DNA of 64,000 nt. Source: Tricholoma matsutake (taxonomy: Eukaryota > Basidiomycota > Agaricomycetes > Agaricales > Tricholomataceae). A model generated the notes under the pieces. It ran no database searches, had not been told where the DNA came from, and saw nothing but the letters and a program-made list of their open reading frames with translations. Shown here one piece after another: positions 11,601 through 20,853 of this stretch. Within the stretch, counting starts at the first letter, position 1. Every line of letters begins with the position of its first letter. The DNA lies in NCBI GenBank assembly GCA_026075535.2, contig AP026543.1, forward strand, positions 3,348,001 to 3,412,000. The letters are read 5' to 3'. The position numbers were made by a program, and so were the translations under genes.

Positions 11601-12917
11601 GCAGGGGATGACACTGAGAGTGCAGCTCTCATGCTCATCCTGGATGTGAGAACGTGGTGGTCATCGATGCACCAAATGCTCCATGCATGTTATTATTTTA
11701 TATTACTGAATGTCTGCCTGACATGAGCTAGGTCGCGCACTCAATTATCGCAATGCTGTTGATTCGCTTGCAGCTCAGAATAAAGATCTTCATGCATATG
11801 AGTTATCCAAGGCTGATTGGACGTCAATTGACCTAGTATCCTCTTGGCTCAAGTCCTTTTGCAGTGCCACCACACAGATGTCTGCCACCAAGGTCCCAAT
11901 GCTATCCACTACCCATGCTATCTTTCGGGGACTCCAGGAGGATATCAAAGGCATCTTATGCAGTCTTCCTGCCATGGTTTCTCCCCATATCAAGCATGGT
12001 CTCATTGATGCGCACATGAAACTCAGTGATTATTATCATAAGTAGGATGAATCACCATTCTATACTTGGGCAGCATGTACGCTGTTTATCTAACTACAAT
12101 GTGATTCTACTGACAGTATTCTAGTGCTTGATCCTCGCATCTCTTATGAAGGAATGAAGCTTGATTATGCAGGTGATGAGTCGCTTGCTGAATATCTTGA
12201 ATCATCAAAGAAAAATCTGTATGACTACTACAAGACCAACTATGCTGGAAAGCACTCTGCGCTGTTGCAAATGATGGATCCCGTTCCCAGTCCATCAGTC
12301 AATCCTGCAGCCCCTCCTCGCTCACCTCAAAAGAATTTTACATCACGCTTCCAGCGGAAGGCAAAGGCGGCCATCAACGAACTTGATGAATTCTTCAACC
12401 TTCCTCAAGAGGATTTTGATACTTGCAATCCAATCCATTGGTGGATGGGCCATCGTGCTCAATTCCCCAACTTGTTTTGGCTCGCTCATGACATTCGTTG
12501 CATACCTGGTGCCGTATTGTGTTATTATTGAAAGTTTTTCAACTAACATCGTTGTCTCAGGATCTGCTGTGGCTGTTGAGCATGTTTTCTCGGGGGGTCA
12601 TGATACAATCTCATTGCGACGTGCAAGTCTTCGGCCTGAAACCATCAAAGTACTAATGCTTGTCAAAAAGAAGCTTCATCTTGCACGTGTGCAGGCCACA
12701 GCTGCACTGTGATGTTGACTGTAGTATATCTTGACATTATATTGAATTTTGCACATGAATACATTTCCGTTGACCATAATACGGCCTTATTGCTACCTAT
12801 ACCATACTGTCAGAGCTCAAGGCTATTCAGTATATGGACGGTATACGGTCACCTGTATCCATCAACCTACTGTACATTGTATGGCCATGGCCGTAATACG
12901 GATGGTGCGGAGCCCTA
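8638..12917 (+). mobile_element. hAT transposon (hAT-2), full length 4280 bp
   Basis: Bounded by imperfect terminal inverted repeats beginning TAGGGCTGCGCACCG on the left and TAGGGCTCCGCACCA on the right (reverse strand). Both flanks carry the 8-bp duplication ATGATCTT. Subterminal sequence at both ends is rich in CCGTA/TACGG words. It encodes one intron-containing transposase on the plus strand. It landed in the last codons of the mariner-like transposase, and its own terminal TAG supplies the apparent stop there. A single related end lies at 59068. Terminal repeats and duplication are nearly intact, so insertion is relatively recent, though the transposase carries stops. Confidence 0.95.
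9434..12712 (+). pseudogene. hAT-2 transposase, near-complete with a few stops
   Basis: The reading starts at MAALIEEEVLDIDGQPKK with a Lys/Arg-rich nuclear-localisation-like stretch and an acidic Ser-rich segment. A zinc-finger-like region with a CCCHGNHK cluster follows (about 10070). GPWDQAKFECLL and a conserved helical block (10457-10670) lead to the first catalytic Asp in IALSLDAWTSSNQYAF (about 10742-10790), the second in ALVMDNATNNN (about 11058-11090), and the C-terminal dimerisation domain with the third acidic residue in SAVAVEHVFSGGHDT (about 12563-12605). Introns with GT-AG ends fit at 10680-10730, 10833-10890, 12508-12559 and elsewhere. In-frame stops include TGA at 10990-10992, TAA near 11325 and TAG near 12042. 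The first two can be explained by single C-to-T changes. Confidence 0.85.
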
Positions 12918-12925
12918 ATGATCTT
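12918..12925. repeat. 8-bp target duplication of hAT-2, right
   Basis: ATGATCTT, identical to 8630-8637. The interrupted mariner-like transposase continues in frame from here. Confidence 0.95.
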
Positions 12926-12946
12926 ATGAAGGCAAACCTAAGCTAA

Positions 12947-13136
12947 CTCTTATTCATATATCTTTAAAATTGAGTAGCCTTATTAATAGTATATAGTTTA
13001 TAGCACATAGTTCATAGTTCAATTTGTAGACAAATGTGATGATGCAATAATATACTACCTCACTAGTATAGCTAGTATGTGCTGATCAGCTTGTGCATGT
13101 TTGCTACCCTCCTGGTCACAGATATGTCACATCACA
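12947..13136. other. 3' non-coding part of the mariner-like element
   Basis: AT-rich sequence between the transposase stop and the right terminal repeat. Nothing coding is seen. Confidence 0.5.
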
Positions 13137-13163
13137 TGACATTAGATGTGTTTGGATTTCCTC
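13137..13163 (-). repeat. Mariner-like terminal inverted repeat, right
   Basis: Reverse complement of 6172-6198 with one mismatch. It is followed by TATCTTACTC and then TA and the Gypsy A chromodomain. Confidence 0.85.
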
Positions 13164-13173
13164 TATCTTACTC

Positions 13174-13314
13174 TATTTTGTGCAGTGGGAAGGTTACCAA
13201 GGAACCAACAAAGAAACCTCCTGGCTTCCCACTATGGAACTTGATCATGCACAGGAGATCATCACAGATTTTCACACTTACTATCCAGAGAAACCTGGAC
13301 CTCTCCCCACTTAA
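13174..13314 (+). pseudogene. Gypsy A pol C-terminus, right half of chromodomain
   Basis: The frame reads YFVQWEGYQGTNKETSWLP, then AQEIITDFHTYYPEKPGP and a TAA at 13312-13314. This is the second half of a chromodomain plus the short tail typical of fungal Gypsy pol. Codon TAT at 13174-13176 joins in phase to AGA at 6167-6169 when the mariner-like element is removed. It is followed by about 85 bp of non-coding sequence and then an antisense gene belonging to the same element. Confidence 0.8.
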
Positions 13315-13398
13315 TGTTCTTTCATTCTGAGATGAACTTCATTCATTTAAAATTAAAAGAAGAAAAAAAACTGTTAATCCAGATCCCTGGCTGGATCC

Positions 13399-13790
13399 CT
13401 ACTCCTCCCCCCCTCCCTCATCCTCCACTTCCTTTGCCAGTCCTGGCAGCTTCCCCTGCACCTCGAACACCTCATCCTCTTCATCCTCTTCTTTATCATC
13501 CTCTTCCTCCTCAGACCCCTGCCTCCACTCCAGATCCAAGGCCCCCTGGATATCCATCATTGAGTCCTGGAGTGCCAATACTCCCTTGCTGATGACCCAG
13601 AGCTCCCAGAGCTCCCATAGTTCCTTCTTCACCCCTTTTACCACCCCCCCCAATTCCCTTAGCAAATCCATCACCCCTTCACTGTTCCCCAACCTGGATC
13701 CTGATGGCAACTCCTGTCCCTCCCACACTACCTCCTCACACTTGTGCTTCACCTTCATGCAAGGCTCGCACGGGTGACCCCAGGTTCCCA
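13399..13790 (-). pseudogene. Antisense coiled-coil/Cys-cluster gene of Gypsy A, C-terminal part
   Basis: The minus-strand frame begins MGTWGHPCEPCMKVKHKCEE, a C-x2-C-x6-C arrangement like half of a fungal Zn cluster. Leucine/valine-rich helix and an acidic stretch (EEEEDDKEEDEEDE) follow. It is cut at 13790 by Gypsy B, and the missing N-terminal exon lies at 23614-24135. Removing B and one copy of TCCCA gives a continuous TTTCCAG acceptor followed by ATGGGAACC, so an intron ended here. Antisense genes between pol and the 3' LTR fit its position in element A. The role is unknown. DNA or RNA binding is only a guess from the Cys pattern. Confidence 0.55.
13786..13790. repeat. 5-bp target duplication of Gypsy B, left
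   Basis: TCCCA directly before the LTR end TGTTAAGG. The partner is 23614-23618. Confidence 0.85.
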
Positions 13791-13826
13791 TGTTAAGGCT
13801 ATAGGTCTCAACTCAGCCTAGTCTTC

Positions 13827-13831
13827 ATGTG
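13827..13831. repeat. 5-bp target duplication (ATGTG), left
   Basis: ATGTG before the 192-bp end. The partner is 17374-17378, and the single-copy empty site is in the LTR at 23047-23613. Confidence 0.85.
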
Positions 13832-14206
13832 TGTAAGGGTGCCTCTTACATCATCACTACATTATCACATGCAACTCTGTTATCACATGTTATTCCATTA
13901 GTATATAGGCTATATTCAAATACTTGTGTACTGTATCTTAGTTTTCCCCTCTCAAATATACTAAGTTCCTTATAGTTCTTGTCCTCTTGAGTCTTGGGTG
14001 TTGGAAGCTCCAGGTTCCTTCCACTTTTCTCTCTCATACTCCCAAAAAATGACAGGGGGGGGAGGGCAGGTGGCAAGGTAAATGTGGTCAGATTAACCAA
14101 AAATAACTTTACGTGTTCACAAGAACACTGAGTCATAAGTGCATTGACAATGCTGGGTGTTGATGAGGACCAGTAAGGATGAGGATGGGTGTGGACAAGG
14201 GCATGG

Positions 14207-14540
14207 ACAGGGCTGGTGACAGGAACAGGGCTGGTGAACAGTGCTGGTGATGGGGACAGTGCTGGTGACAGGGACGGTGCTGGTGACAGGGACAGTGCTG
14301 GTGACAAGGACAGTGCTGGTGATGAGAACGGTGCTGGTGACAAGGATGGTGCTGGTGACATGGATGCTGGTGATGTGGATGGTGACATGGATGCAGACCG
14401 TGCTGGTAATGTGGACACAGACAGTGCTGGTGACGTGGACAGGAGACATGGATGGGGCTTGTGATGTGGACGAGGCTGGTGATGTAGACAGGGGATGTGG
14501 ATGGGGCTGGTGATGTGGACAAGGCTAGGCAGGGATGGTG
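14207..14540. repeat. Minisatellite, GCTGGTGAC-rich
   Basis: Imperfect tandem array with an approximately 18-bp unit built on GTGCTGGTGACAGGGACA, grading into GATGTGGAC-type units. It creates long spurious open frames on both strands, which are not genes. Similar CACCAGCC-rich sequence recurs in the related copy at 62800-63060. Confidence 0.8.
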
Positions 14541-17181
14541 AAATCATTCACCTAGGGGCGAACTGGGGACAGCTGGGGTGGATGTGCAGTGAGAGGGGGA
14601 CAGGGGGTGAACGGGGAGCTTCCGTGGATGTGGACAGCATCCTCATTGGCATGGCAGGGGTGTAGGTTACAGGTGTTGGTGAGACAGCTCGTCCCTGGGT
14701 GTTCTGGGGCAAGCAAGGTGGCCAGGACTTATTTTGCATGTGATGTACTGCATGTAGCTGCATAATTTGTCGCTCTAGAGATAGGGCCAGTGCTCCAGAG
14801 TGTGGCAGAGTGAAGGATTTGGCCATCATCAACAGGCACGTCGACAATGATGTGGCAGTCATTTTGGGTTGTTCGAGATGTGGAACAGGGAGCAGGGGTA
14901 CAGGCTGGGGGGAACAGAGGGGTCTAGGCAGTGGTACAGGTTGTCGTTGGGGGTGGTGAGGCTGGCAGGACTGTTCCATCGAGCAAATGTCTTGTTTTTG
15001 ATGAGCACAGCTCCTCGTCATTGCATGGTTCTGTTTGCAGGGTTGCAGACCATTGCTGAGGGCTCTTCACTGCCTGAGTAGCCTTCACCGGTGTGCTAGT
15101 AGCTGTTTTAGTATGAGACATGAGCCTAGTCATTGTTTTTTATTTATTTAGAGGTAGTTGCAGCAGGAGTGGCCACCATTGACAATGGTGATGTGGCAGT
15201 GGAATAGTGGGGGCTAGAGTGTAAGAATGGGGGTCCAGGGCTCAACGGTGGTGTTATGGGTCGTCCTGGCAGTGAGTGTTGTCATCCTGGTGCCTTAGCT
15301 CACTGTTTTGAAGCTGGGGGGGGTCTAGTTACAGCCGTTGTCAACGATGATGTGTCAGTGGTACAGGGAGGCTCAGGGCACAAAAAGGGAGGCTGGGTAG
15401 TCTGCTGGGGAGCTGTGGGACATGTTGGGAGCGAGTACCATCGTTTGCGAGGTGCTGGCAGAAGTTTGGGAGCTGGGGAAGATGTTGTGGTGGTCGTTGT
15501 CAATGGGACTGATGTGACCATTGCTAAGGATGACATGGCAGGTTCAATGGGCACATGAGGCATAATGGGGGTGCCTAGAGTTGGGTGGGGGCTGTCATCG
15601 CTGTAGTTGGTGGGGCTGCCTGGGTGGTTTCGTCAAGTACACGATGCGTTTTGATGAGCACAGCTGCTCATTGTTGCGTGGTTTCATTTGCAGGGTTGCA
15701 GACAGGCTGTCCTCCGGGTACCTGTCTCTGAGGTGCTAGAGGTGGTCTGGGTGCCAGAGGGGGCCCAAGCTGTCGTTTCTGGGGTGGCTGTAGCCAGTGT
15801 CATTGCTGTTGTCAATGACAATGTGGTGGCGGAACAGTGGGGCACACGGTGTGGAACAAGGGGCTGGGGACAAGACTGGGGTGCAGGCTTACAATACACC
15901 GCAAATAGCAGTGACTCAACCATGTGGAACATATATGCAAACCGCGTATATGGACTCATCATTCTTCTCATTATTGTTATCGACCATTGAGGCTCCATTT
16001 TGCCAAGCGCTTCGAATCTGGTTCCTCCCATAGGTAAATGGATGAAACATTTTGTTATTGGGTGGGTGAGATGGGAAACCTGGGAGAAAAGACAGTGCGC
16101 TGTTCTCTGATGTACATTTTTCTAGTGCAATTCAGAAACCAAGGACAGTGGGTGGGTCGGTATAGGAAGGTTCTGTGGGAATGAGGCCCAGGTGGCACAG
16201 GGAGGTTCAGAGTGCGAGATGAGGGGCTGAGAGCATGGCTGGGGTGCTGTGGACTGGAATGGTGTCCAGTGCTGTCGTTCGAGCATTGCTGGATGCTGGT
16301 TTGAAGCAGGGGGGAGAGGTTGTCATGGTCATTGTCAACGACATTGTTGACATTGATTGGGGGTGTGCAGGCATCTTTGGTGGTGATGTGGCAGTGGTGG
16401 CAGGTGTTGTTGATGATGCAGGAGGGGTTGGTTGAGATTGAACAGTCAGGGTGGAAAATAATAAGTAGATGACACAAAACAATGTCGTACGGCACCAAAC
16501 AAGATGACAGGAGGTGTTACAACTTGAGAACTAGGGTTGAAATGAGGCAGGAAGAGTGTAATGAGATGGAGGGGTGGGACAGGAGGACAGGTTGGGTGTG
16601 AGAAGCTAACACTGTCAAAGGATGTCATACAGCGGCAAATGCATTGAGGGAGGCAGTATGGCCTCAAGATGGGCCAATGGGGTGGACACTCGGAGAAGTC
16701 AATGAAACTCCCCAGAGCAGATTGAGGTGCCCCCAGGGCGGGCATGACAAGTTAACAATGCCACATGGCGCCGAATGAGGCAAGTGAGATGGTCACAGTT
16801 GAGATGGGACAGACATGGTGGAAACAACAAGTTACTGTTGCCCTACAGTGCAAAATGAGGCAGGGCAGACACTGCAAGAGGGGCAGGGTCATGGTCGAGA
16901 TGGGGCAGACATGAGAGTTAACGACCTCAAAAGATACTGAAACATGTCCAGGACAAAAGAAGGGGTCTGGAATGAGAGACCAGTAGTTGAATGAGCAAGG
17001 TGAGTCAGGGGAAGAGAGTGGTAGATAGTAGGTTGGTGGTCGGCAATGCATCATTGTACAGAGACAGTGTCAGTGTGAAAAAATTGACTGTTGTGGTAAT
17101 TTCAGGGTCAGCATGGTTTTGGGGAAAAGAATGTGTGTGAGAGTGTAGAGTGTAGATAGTAAGTTCCTTATAAAAAAAAAG
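14541..17181. other. Non-coding interior of the 192-bp-LTR element
   Basis: A recurring module (GTTGTCAACGA, GATGTGGCAGT, GAACAGGG/GGCACAG) appears at about 14840, 15180, 15330, 15800 and 16330, giving a diffuse repeat. All open frames on either strand are low-complexity Val/Gly or Pro/Thr/Ser products with no motif. No gene was found. Confidence 0.6.
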
Positions 17182-17378
17182 TGGAAGGAAGCCAGAGCTT
17201 CCAACACCCGAGACTCAAGAGGACGAGAACTATAAGGAACTTAGTATATTCAAGAGGGGAAAACTAAGATACAGTACACAAGTATTTGAATATAGCCTAT
17301 ATACTAATGGAATAACATGTGATAACAGAGTTGCATGTGATAATGTAGTGATGATGTAAGAGGCACTCTTACAATGTG

Positions 17379-17625
17379 TCACAGTTGGAGGCTTTCCAAC
17401 TGTATCAGTTATTGCAGTAAGAGGCTTTCTTACTGTATCGGGTTCTATTCAGGACTTGGTGCTTCCTAAGTCGATATGGCTATCCATACTCAGAGGCTTT
17501 CTGAGTAGACCATCTGTTCGTGTATCACAGTTGGAGGCTTTCCAACTGTTGAGTTCGAGTTATCACAACTTAGAGGCTTTCTAAGTTGTCAAGTGTTTTG
17601 GTTGAGTTTAAGACTGTTGATTGAA
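17379..17625 (-). other. AAGCC-loop hairpin array in the Gypsy B 3' LTR
   Basis: On the plus strand the units appear as stem-GGCTT-stem. Examples are CAGTTGGA/TCCAACTG, CAGTAAGA/TCTTACTG, ACTCAGA/TCTGAGT and ACTTAGA/TCTAAGT pairs around a GGCTT centre, which is AAGCC on the element's own strand. This is the same structure as at 47588-47795 in Gypsy E. Confidence 0.75.
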
Positions 17626-17967
17626 TTAGGTCAAGCTGAGGAATACACCAAGTGTAACTACAGCTTATATACAGTTTCTAGACTACCTATCATCCAATCG
17701 GAAGGTCTGATGCTTGTCAAGTAAATATAGAAAGAACAATAGAAAAGTAACCCTCATGCCTAGCATGAGGTGTCCAATGTCATGGAGTGCTGCAGCACAG
17801 CACATCAATTGGTGGGAATCAGATTGGACTGAGTCGAGTCGGAGAGAAAAATGAAATACCCGGTCTTGCCGGTTATGATAATGAAATTGTAACATCACCT
17901 CCTCTCTATCTTCAAAGTCACTGACTTCGATCATCATCTTTCTTCTTCTTCTTTTCCAGATTACCCC

Positions 17968-18624
17968 CTAGAACCTCCCATGGGGTTCTCCCATCATGTT
18001 CCCCATCGTGTCATCATCGAAGTCATCATACCTGGACTCGAGGAAGTCCCATCATCTCTGCTCTGCTTCCTACAGCTCTCTTTGTTGCTTTGCTGGGCAG
18101 TCAGCACTATAGTGCCTGGGGCCTCATCGGTTGCAGTGCTTGCAAATGTGCTTCTGGCAGATCAGGCCGAAGTGCCCAATTGCATGACAGATGAACCACT
18201 TGGCATTTCTCATGTGTGGGGGGGACCAGGGTGGCTTGGTTGTCTGCAGTTTGGATTTGGGTGTCATGAGGTCTATGACCTCTGATGCTCTGGTCCTCTG
18301 GTTCCTCGTAGAGTGGGAGGCGCTTCCAGAGGTAGTTCATAGTTTGTTTTTGTTCTTCCACTCATTGGATGGCAAGGGTGAGGTTGGTGGTTGGTGGAGG
18401 GGATCTGTGAGAGTGTGAGGCTTCACTTGTTCAATCCCAAGAGTCTCTGCATCCCTCATTGCTTCTTCAAGATTTTGTTCCATCCAGTCAATTGTGCTTC
18501 AGTAGTAGAAGCACATACGGGCGAGATGGTATTTTGGTAGGTCATTGGCGAGATGAGTGCAGAGGGTGTCAGCGTTCAATGTGTTTTATAGGAATTCATG
18601 GGTGAATCTTCACTCAGTAGGCAT
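17968..18624 (-). pseudogene. Third ORF of Gypsy B (zinc-knuckle protein), decayed
   Basis: Minus-strand counterpart of the intact-length third ORF of Gypsy E (53224-53949). It starts MPTE then meets TGA and TAA stops. It continues as THLANDLPKYHLARMCFYY, a conserved NLEEAM-type helix region, and two zinc knuckles beginning WFICHAIGHFGLICQKH. It ends at TAG 17970-17968. It lies directly after pol and before the 3' LTR. Conservation in two separate copies supports a real element gene. The role is unknown, with nucleic-acid binding inferred from the knuckles. Confidence 0.65.
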
Positions 18625-18685
18625 GTCTGTTCAGTCTATCAGTTGGTGGGGGTTTTCAGTTTTTGTCTGAGGGGTCCTACAGCCA

Positions 18686-18940
18686 TCATCGCTGTTTATA
18701 TGCCCTCAGGATATCCTTGGCATGTTTCAGGTTTCCCTCAGGCTCCCACAAATTCTCCGAGGTTGGGTATCCAACCCACTTTACTAGGAAGTGCATGGTC
18801 CTTCCTTTCTTCTCATGTCCGATGATCGCTTCCACTTCATATTCCGATTCACCTTCTATCAGATCAGGCAGTGGTTCTGGGAAGTTTGGCCCATGTGTCT
18901 CAGTTTCTTTATATGGTGAAAGGAGTGCTGCATGGAATAC
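18686..18940 (-). pseudogene. Gypsy B pol C-terminus with chromodomain
   Basis: Minus-strand frame FHAALLSPYKETETHGPNF, then EYEVEAIIGHEKKGRTMHF and LVKWVGYPTSENLWEPEGNL. This is the integrase tail and a complete chromodomain, nearly identical to 52900-53155. Upstream (above 18940) the sequence switches to a plus-strand chromodomain of Gypsy C at a shared GGAATACCAG, so the rest of B pol is missing. Confidence 0.85.
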
Positions 18941-19114
18941 CAGAACAAATATAAGGTGGAAGCGATCATCGCACACAAGAAGCACAGCAAGACACACTGT
19001 TACCTCGTGAAATGGATCGACTACCCAACATCCGAGAACACATGGGAACCCAAATCAAACTTGAAGAATGCCCCCGAAATCCTGATGGCATATAAGAAGA
19101 GACATCACCTCTGA
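18941..19114 (+). pseudogene. Gypsy C chromodomain
   Basis: The frame reads NKYKVEAIIAHKKHSKTHCY, then LVKWIDYPTSENTWEP and LKNAPEILMAYKKRHHL before TGA. It has the canonical order of a chromodomain with its aromatic and W-E-P residues. It is diverged from the B/E version, so C is a sister family. Only the end of pol is present. Confidence 0.8.
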
Positions 19115-19307
19115 TGAGAACCCAAGAAACCCCCACTATCTGAACCGAACCCCAGCCAAACAACACCCCTGATACCCCCCAAATGATGATTGACCCACTG
19201 AACTTTGATGCCCTTCATGTTCACCCCCACCCCCCCCCCTTTCAATAAAGAACAAATATGAGAAGAACATGGTGACTGGATGACGAGTCATTGACCAGTC
19301 ACCAAGA

Positions 19308-19748
19308 ATGAACAGACTGCCGGGGCAACCCTCTTGGGAATGCCCACACAGAATCACATTCTGGATAAACAGAGATGACTGGATAAAAAGAATATCCTCG
19401 ACTTGCCCAAGATGCTGCCTCTATATGCGGAGGAGCACAAATATGGATTTAACCTGGGTAAAAGCACAATTTGAAGAATGGTGCTTCGAGGGAGAATTAG
19501 ACGACGGTGACTATTTCCCTGAAGAATTCATTATCGACCGGGATGGTCTGACCCCAGGCAGGAGACCACTAGTGGGAATTGGCCCACTACTGTGGAATGA
19601 CCTTCAGTGGAACACCCACTACGATGAAGAAAGCAGATTTGAGCTGGCAAGGCAGCTCTTATTCGGACGACATGGAGAACTGGGGACACTGCTGCATTCC
19701 AGCCGACACCCCCACACATCAACACCCCTGACCACTGAGCACAACTAG
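19308..19748 (+). CDS. Unrecognised ORF between pol and 3' LTR of Gypsy C
   Basis: A 146-codon frame with a Cys pair (TCPRCC) and an acidic middle (FEGELDDGDYFPEEF). It occupies the place where Gypsy B and E carry their zinc-knuckle ORF but shows no similarity to it. The start is uncertain: another frame across 19260-19430 is also open in part. No function is proposed. Confidence 0.4.
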   Translation: MNRLPGQPSWECPHRITFWINRDDWIKRISSTCPRCCLYMRRSTNMDLTWVKAQFEEWCFEGELDDGDYFPEEFIIDRDGLTPGRRPLVGIGPLLWNDLQWNTHYDEESRFELARQLLFGRHGELGTLLHSSRHPHTSTPLTTEHN

Positions 19749-19754
19749 GTGCAA

Positions 19755-20002
19755 ACCGATTGTCCGCAAAGACGTTAAACTACCGATCGTCCACAAAGAC
19801 GTTAAACTACTGATTGTCTGCAAAGACGTTAAACTATTGATCATCCGCAAAAGACGTTAAACTATCAATCATCCACAAAAGACGTTAAACTATTGATCGT
19901 CTGCAAAAGACGTTAAACTATTGATCGTCCGCAAAAGACGTTAAACTATTGATCGTCTGCAAAAGACGTTAAACTATCGATCATCCATGAAGATGTAAAA
20001 CT
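19755..20002 (+). repeat. 27/28-bp tandem repeat, nine units
   Basis: Nine head-to-tail units of the form ATTGATCGTCCGCAAAAGACG followed by TTAAACT. The first three are 27 bp, the rest 28 bp, and the last is degenerate. It lies about 250 bp upstream of the Gypsy C polypurine tract. No spacers, so it is a minisatellite and not a CRISPR array. Confidence 0.9.
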
Positions 20003-20262
20003 ATGATGATTTCCCTTGATACCGCACAAACCCTGCAGAAAACCCGCCTTTCAATGACACCACCAACTCCTTGACAATGCTATCTAGGGCAGCGCAAACC
20101 AGAAGAACCCAATCATGGTCCAAGTTTGGACATGAACTATTCCTCCATCGTACCCCTCAACCCCAACCTACCCACATGACCAGACTGCGCCCAATCAGAC
20201 CACAAAGGAGAGACGAAGATTTAGGTTGAAGTGTGGAACTTTCGACCATAGCGAGGGGGTAA

Positions 20263-20853
20263 TGTTACAATTTTCCTTGTAACTCATGGAACCTGACACA
20301 CCCGATAATCCCCTCCAGACAGGAGGCACCCCTTGACTCATGCCTGAGGCATGCCCTTGACACCAGATGCACCTACAATGCATGCCGACAACATGCATTC
20401 AATCCCCTTCCCATGGAAGGCACCCTTGACGCATGGTGACTCCATGCACCTGAACCCACACCCGTACATGCTGTGATGCAACAGCACCTTGACATGAGGT
20501 CCGTGATGTCGGACTCTCATGATTGACATCGGATCATTGACATCGGATGCCTCATGCTAGGCATGAGGCTTATTGTTTCTATTCATACCTGATACACATC
20601 TACCTTTCCGATTGGATGATAAGGACCTTCCTACTAGTATAAGTACTGTGACTTGTAGTAGGAATGTCCTTAGTTTAGATCTAGGCATTCTACAGCCTTA
20701 ACTTGCAACTCACGAACTTACTCAAAACCACTAAGGAAGCCCCTTAGTGCATGAACCTGAACAACTCTACGCAGAAGCCCTGCTAGAGTGCACTACCTAT
20801 CTTACATCGGATGCTTGGAGTAAGACTAGTGCCAAACGACTCATCGAATAACA
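20263..20853 (+). repeat. 3' LTR of Gypsy C
   Basis: 591 bp, TGTTACAATTTT... to ...AATAACA, with matching TGTTA/TAACA ends, directly after a polypurine tract. It shares words with the B/E LTR (for example GGCATGAGGCTTATTGTTTC). It holds two perfect hairpins with an AAGCC loop: stem CACTAAGG/CCTTAGTG at 20729-20749, and stems CTCTA/TAGAG plus GCAG/CTGC at 20765-20788. Confidence 0.85.

Larger units (their letters stand above)
6172..13173 (+). mobile_element. Tc1/mariner-like DNA transposon nested in Gypsy A chromodomain
   Basis: Terminal inverted repeats of 27 bp with one mismatch bound the element: 6172-6198 (starting GAGGAACTCCAAACACATC) and 13137-13163 on the other strand. It carries a DDE_3-type transposase and sits at a TA. 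Taking the right boundary at 13173 and rejoining at TA gives KLR followed by YFVQWEGY, restoring the Gypsy chromodomain frame exactly. If the element instead stops at the TIR end, a 10-bp extra segment (13164-13173) remains. Without the hAT insertion it carries, the element is about 2.7 kb. It must be younger than Gypsy A and older than the hAT. Confidence 0.85.
13832..17373. mobile_element. Non-autonomous LTR-type element with inverted 192-bp ends
   Basis: Two 192-bp copies, 13832-14023 (plus) and 17182-17373 (minus), bound 3.2 kb of non-coding, GTG/CAC-rich sequence. Each runs TGTAAG...CTTCCTTCCA, the TG...CA form of an LTR, and a third 192-bp copy is at 63165-63356. A 5-bp duplication ATGTG flanks the unit, and the empty site is seen in the sister LTR at 23070-23090. 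The ends are inverted relative to each other, which is abnormal for an LTR element. Read on the minus strand, the 5' LTR is normal, the internal part ends in a purine tract (GAGAGAGAAAAG), and the 3' LTR is flipped. Internal sequence has no gene, so it resembles a LARD-type derivative, although a DNA transposon with long TIRs is an alternative. Confidence 0.75.
13791..17894 (-). repeat. 3' LTR of Gypsy B, interrupted
   Basis: The LTR pieces 13791-13831 and 17374-17894 match the uninterrupted LTR at 23047-23613. They run from TGTTAAGG through a series of hairpin repeats, a TATA-type region and U3 to ...GTAACA. The inner boundary at 13831/17374 carries the ATGTG duplication of the element inserted into it. 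Confidence 0.9.
18941..20853 (+). mobile_element. Gypsy C, 3' end fragment in inverse orientation within Gypsy B
   Basis: Contains, on the plus strand, a chromodomain, an unrecognised ORF, a 27/28-bp tandem repeat, a polypurine tract (GCGAGGGGGTAA, 20251-20262) and a complete LTR. The 5' part of the element is absent. The left junction falls inside the chromodomains of B and C. The right junction is the LTR end, ATAACA, next to the B protease-RT linker. It looks like recombination between related elements followed by loss, or a 5'-truncated insertion. Confidence 0.75.

Noticed and set aside
14117..14547. Long open frames on both strands (Ser/Pro/Leu-rich and Thr/Val/His-rich)
   Set aside because: They arise from the GCTGGTGAC minisatellite; every frame is open because of composition, and no motif is present.
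13832..17373. Simple pair of unrelated solo LTRs in opposite orientation
   Set aside because: The outer flanks share the ATGTG duplication and rejoin to the empty site seen at 23047-23613, so the unit behaved as one insertion.
19755..20002. Regular short repeats resembling a CRISPR array
   Set aside because: Units are directly adjacent with no unique spacers, and the context is a eukaryotic retrotransposon, so it is a minisatellite.
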